NCBI GenBank assembly: GCA_016291905.1
Contig: JAEEZS010000009.1
Span: forward strand, 186,001 to 250,000
Reading direction: 5' to 3'
Length of the DNA stretch: 64,000 nucleotides
DNA from: Bacteroidaceae bacterium
Lineage (GTDB): Bacteria; Bacteroidota; Bacteroidia; Bacteroidales; Bacteroidaceae
This document shows positions 62,346 through 64,000 of this stretch, piece by piece. The notes beneath the pieces are model-generated. The model made no database searches. It was given only the letters and a program-made list of their open reading frames with translations, and was not told where the DNA came from. Within the stretch, counting starts at the first letter, position 1. Each line of letters begins with the position of its first letter. The translations under genes and the position numbers were made by a program.

Positions 62346-64000
62346 TTAGTTTAGATGGAAATCAAAGCCGGGCTGATTCTGAATGAAAGTAATGAGTTCG
62401 TCTGTCACATTCATCCGATAGGAACGGGAACTTAGCTCCGCCTTCATAGCACTGCCGGCATCACGGACTTCAAAATGGAGTACCACCTTGCCGGGATTGT
62501 TTTTCACCAACCCGGCAAAATCGAGGATGGCCGATTCATCGAGTGCGCCCAATTCGGCCTTCACCGTCATCTGATGAATGAGAGTATCTTTCACCTCAGG
62601 CAACAAGCGAGCAGAGAGAATGGCAAGTTCCAGCTCGTTTTCCTTGAACTTTCGCGGTCTCACCTCTGCTTCAATAAAGAGGAAATAGCCAACGCCGAAC
62701 TTGCCTTTGTTGTTCATCCAGTCGTTGCCAAAGAAGGTAAACTCGTAGGTACCCGTAAAATCTTCCAACATTACCTTGCCGTAAGGCATGTCGCGTTTTG
62801 TGCGCAGTTCCTTCTGGTCCACAACAATGCCACCCAGCGTAAGAGTACGCCCCTGCAGCGGCTGAAGGTCTCCAAGATCAGACATGTGGGTATTGCAGAC
62901 ATAGTCGAGGATAATGCGGTATTCATCCAGCGGATGAGCAGAGAGGTACATGCCCACCAGTTCGCGTTCGCGGTCAAGCCGTTCAAGGTCAGTCCAAGAA
63001 GGAGTGTCGATGAGAGGAGGGTGAACACGCTCAATCATACTAGCCTCGCCAAACAACGAGAACTGTGATTCGGCCTTGTCGGTCTGGCAGAGGGCACCAT
63101 AGCGCATCAGTTGGTCAAGATATATTTCTTCATTACGCCCTGTGGGAGCAAAGAACTGTTCACGGGTGATAGTGCCGAAGCTATCGAAGACACCGGCAAG
63201 CGCCATGTTTTCAACCGCCTTGCGGTTGCATGCCTGCAGGTTGATACGTTCCATGAAGTCGTAGATGTCTTTATAGGGACCATTTTGATCGCGTTCGGCA
63301 ATAATTGCCTCGACGGCGTTCTCCCCTACTCCCTTGATGCCAGCCAAGCCAAAGCGGATGTTGCCTGCAGCATTGGAGCTGAACTTTCGCCGACTCTCAT
63401 TGATATCAGGACCCAGCACCTTAATGCCCATCGCCTTGCATTCAGCCTGCAGTTTGGTGATTTCATCGAGTTTATCGAGGTTTCGGCTGAGGTTAGCGGC
63501 CATGTATTGAGCAGGATAGTGGGCCTTCATATAGGCAGTCTGATAGGCAACCCACGAATAGCAAGTGGCATGGGATTTATTGAAGGCGTACGAGGCGAAC
63601 CTTTCCCAATCGGCCCAAATCTTCTCCAGTTTCTTCTCGTCATGGCCGTTAGCCTTGCCATTGTTGATGAACTTAGGTTTCAGCTTGTCCAGTTTATCCT
63701 TCTGCTTCTTTCCCATCGCCTTGCGTAGGGTGTCGCTTTCGCCGCGGGTAAAGCCAGCCAGCAGACGGCTGAGGAGCATCACCTGCTCCTGATAGACGGT
63801 AATGCCGTAAGTTTCCTTCAGGTACTTCTCCATGATAGGGATGTCGTACTCGATGGGTTTGCGCCCATGCTTACGGTCAATGAAGTCGGGAATGTAATCC
63901 ATTGGGCCAGGACGATAGAGGGCATTCATAGCAATGAGGTCCTCGAAGGTGCTGGGGTGGAGTTCGCGCAAGTACTTCTGCATGCCGGGCGATTCAAACT
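62346..64000 (-). CDS. dnaE: DNA polymerase III alpha subunit, C-terminal part
   Basis: About 551 residues read in frame to the window edge, with the 5' part missing. FESPGMQKYLRELHPSTFEDLIAMNALYRPGPM and YGITVYQEQVMLL, FNKSHATCYSWVAYQTAYMKAHYP belong to the fingers and tau-contact regions. The following parts hold the HhH-type segment, the OB domain (LTLGGIVVDQKELRTKRDMPYGKVMLEDFTG) and a C-terminal domain. It is the replicative polymerase; the catalytic Asp triad lies outside the window. Confidence 0.96.
   Translation of the reverse strand, partial: FESPGMQKYLRELHPSTFEDLIAMNALYRPGPMDYIPDFIDRKHGRKPIEYDIPIMEKYLKETYGITVYQEQVMLLSRLLAGFTRGESDTLRKAMGKKQKDKLDKLKPKFINNGKANGHDEKKLEKIWADWERFASYAFNKSHATCYSWVAYQTAYMKAHYPAQYMAANLSRNLDKLDEITKLQAECKAMGIKVLGPDINESRRKFSSNAAGNIRFGLAGIKGVGENAVEAIIAERDQNGPYKDIYDFMERINLQACNRKAVENMALAGVFDSFGTITREQFFAPTGRNEEIYLDQLMRYGALCQTDKAESQFSLFGEASMIERVHPPLIDTPSWTDLERLDRERELVGMYLSAHPLDEYRIILDYVCNTHMSDLGDLQPLQGRTLTLGGIVVDQKELRTKRDMPYGKVMLEDFTGTYEFTFFGNDWMNNKGKFGVGYFLFIEAEVRPRKFKENELELAILSARLLPEVKDTLIHQMTVKAELGALDESAILDFAGLVKNNPGKVVLHFEVRDAGSAMKAELSSRSYRMNVTDELITFIQNQPGFDFHLN

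Overview
The window is chromosomal DNA from a member of the Bacteroidales, most likely a gut or rumen Prevotellaceae (Prevotella/Xylanibacter-like). The signs are Bacteroidetes promoters (TTTG, 19-20 bp spacer, TAnnTTTG) upstream of many genes, the conserved order mutY-ssb-gldE-phosphopantetheinyl transferase next to HU and RNase G, the ruvX-def-TPR-thrS-infC-rpmI-rplT block, menaquinone genes, a methylmalonyl-CoA decarboxylase sodium pump, and many secreted hemicellulases. Almost everything is read from sequence and family knowledge; no database search was possible.

Layout. 1-3.0 kb (minus): ftsE-like ABC ATPase, a membrane GT2 glycosyltransferase and a truncated M3 peptidase lipoprotein. 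3.1-5.0 kb (plus): miaA and a lipid-kinase-like protein. 5.0-9.3 kb (minus): one operon for methylmalonyl-CoA epimerase and the biotin-dependent Na+-pumping decarboxylase (propionate formation). 9.4-17.2 kb: a DfsB-like gene, then the translation block (rplT, rpmI, infC, thrS, TPR, def, ruvX). 17.8-24.7 kb: anaerobic ribonucleotide reductase nrdDG, menaquinone ubiE/menA, a GH43 enzyme, an HD protein, MscS. 24.7-32.9 kb: GH3, PPTase, gldE, ssb, mutY, HU, a 29-residue bS22/mS38-like protein, RNase G. 33-41.6 kb: mltG, GH51 arabinofuranosidase, an EamA transporter and a three-gene operon of secreted proteins ending in a Lys/Pro/Glu-rich transglutaminase-like protein.

41.6-47.9 kb is the accessory part: a BACON/FISUMP lipoprotein behind a structured leader, an AT-rich HEPN-like gene, and a three-gene cassette (DUF3791, DUF3990 ADP-ribosyltransferase-like, small partner) lying between two related ~230 bp direct repeats. 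tmRNA follows on the minus strand. 48.4-58.4 kb is a minus-strand hemicellulose cluster: xylan genes (GPH symporter, Xsa-like GH43, GH67, double SGNH esterase), then mannan genes (GH26, GH130, GPH symporter) with their own promoter. The last 6 kb has a haem-motif propeller lipoprotein with a DUF6057-like partner, an acidic protein, thioredoxin and the 3' part of dnaE.

The most unusual signal is not a gene. Four intergenic arrays (about 10.03, 16.52, 29.53 and 47.69 kb) all repeat with an exact 21 bp period. Units start with a YAGC-type word and have a conserved core of about 16 bp and a 5 bp variable spacer; two of the arrays share nearly the same core on opposite strands. The second signal of interest is the direct-repeat-flanked DUF3990 cassette with its AACACTTACCT iterons.
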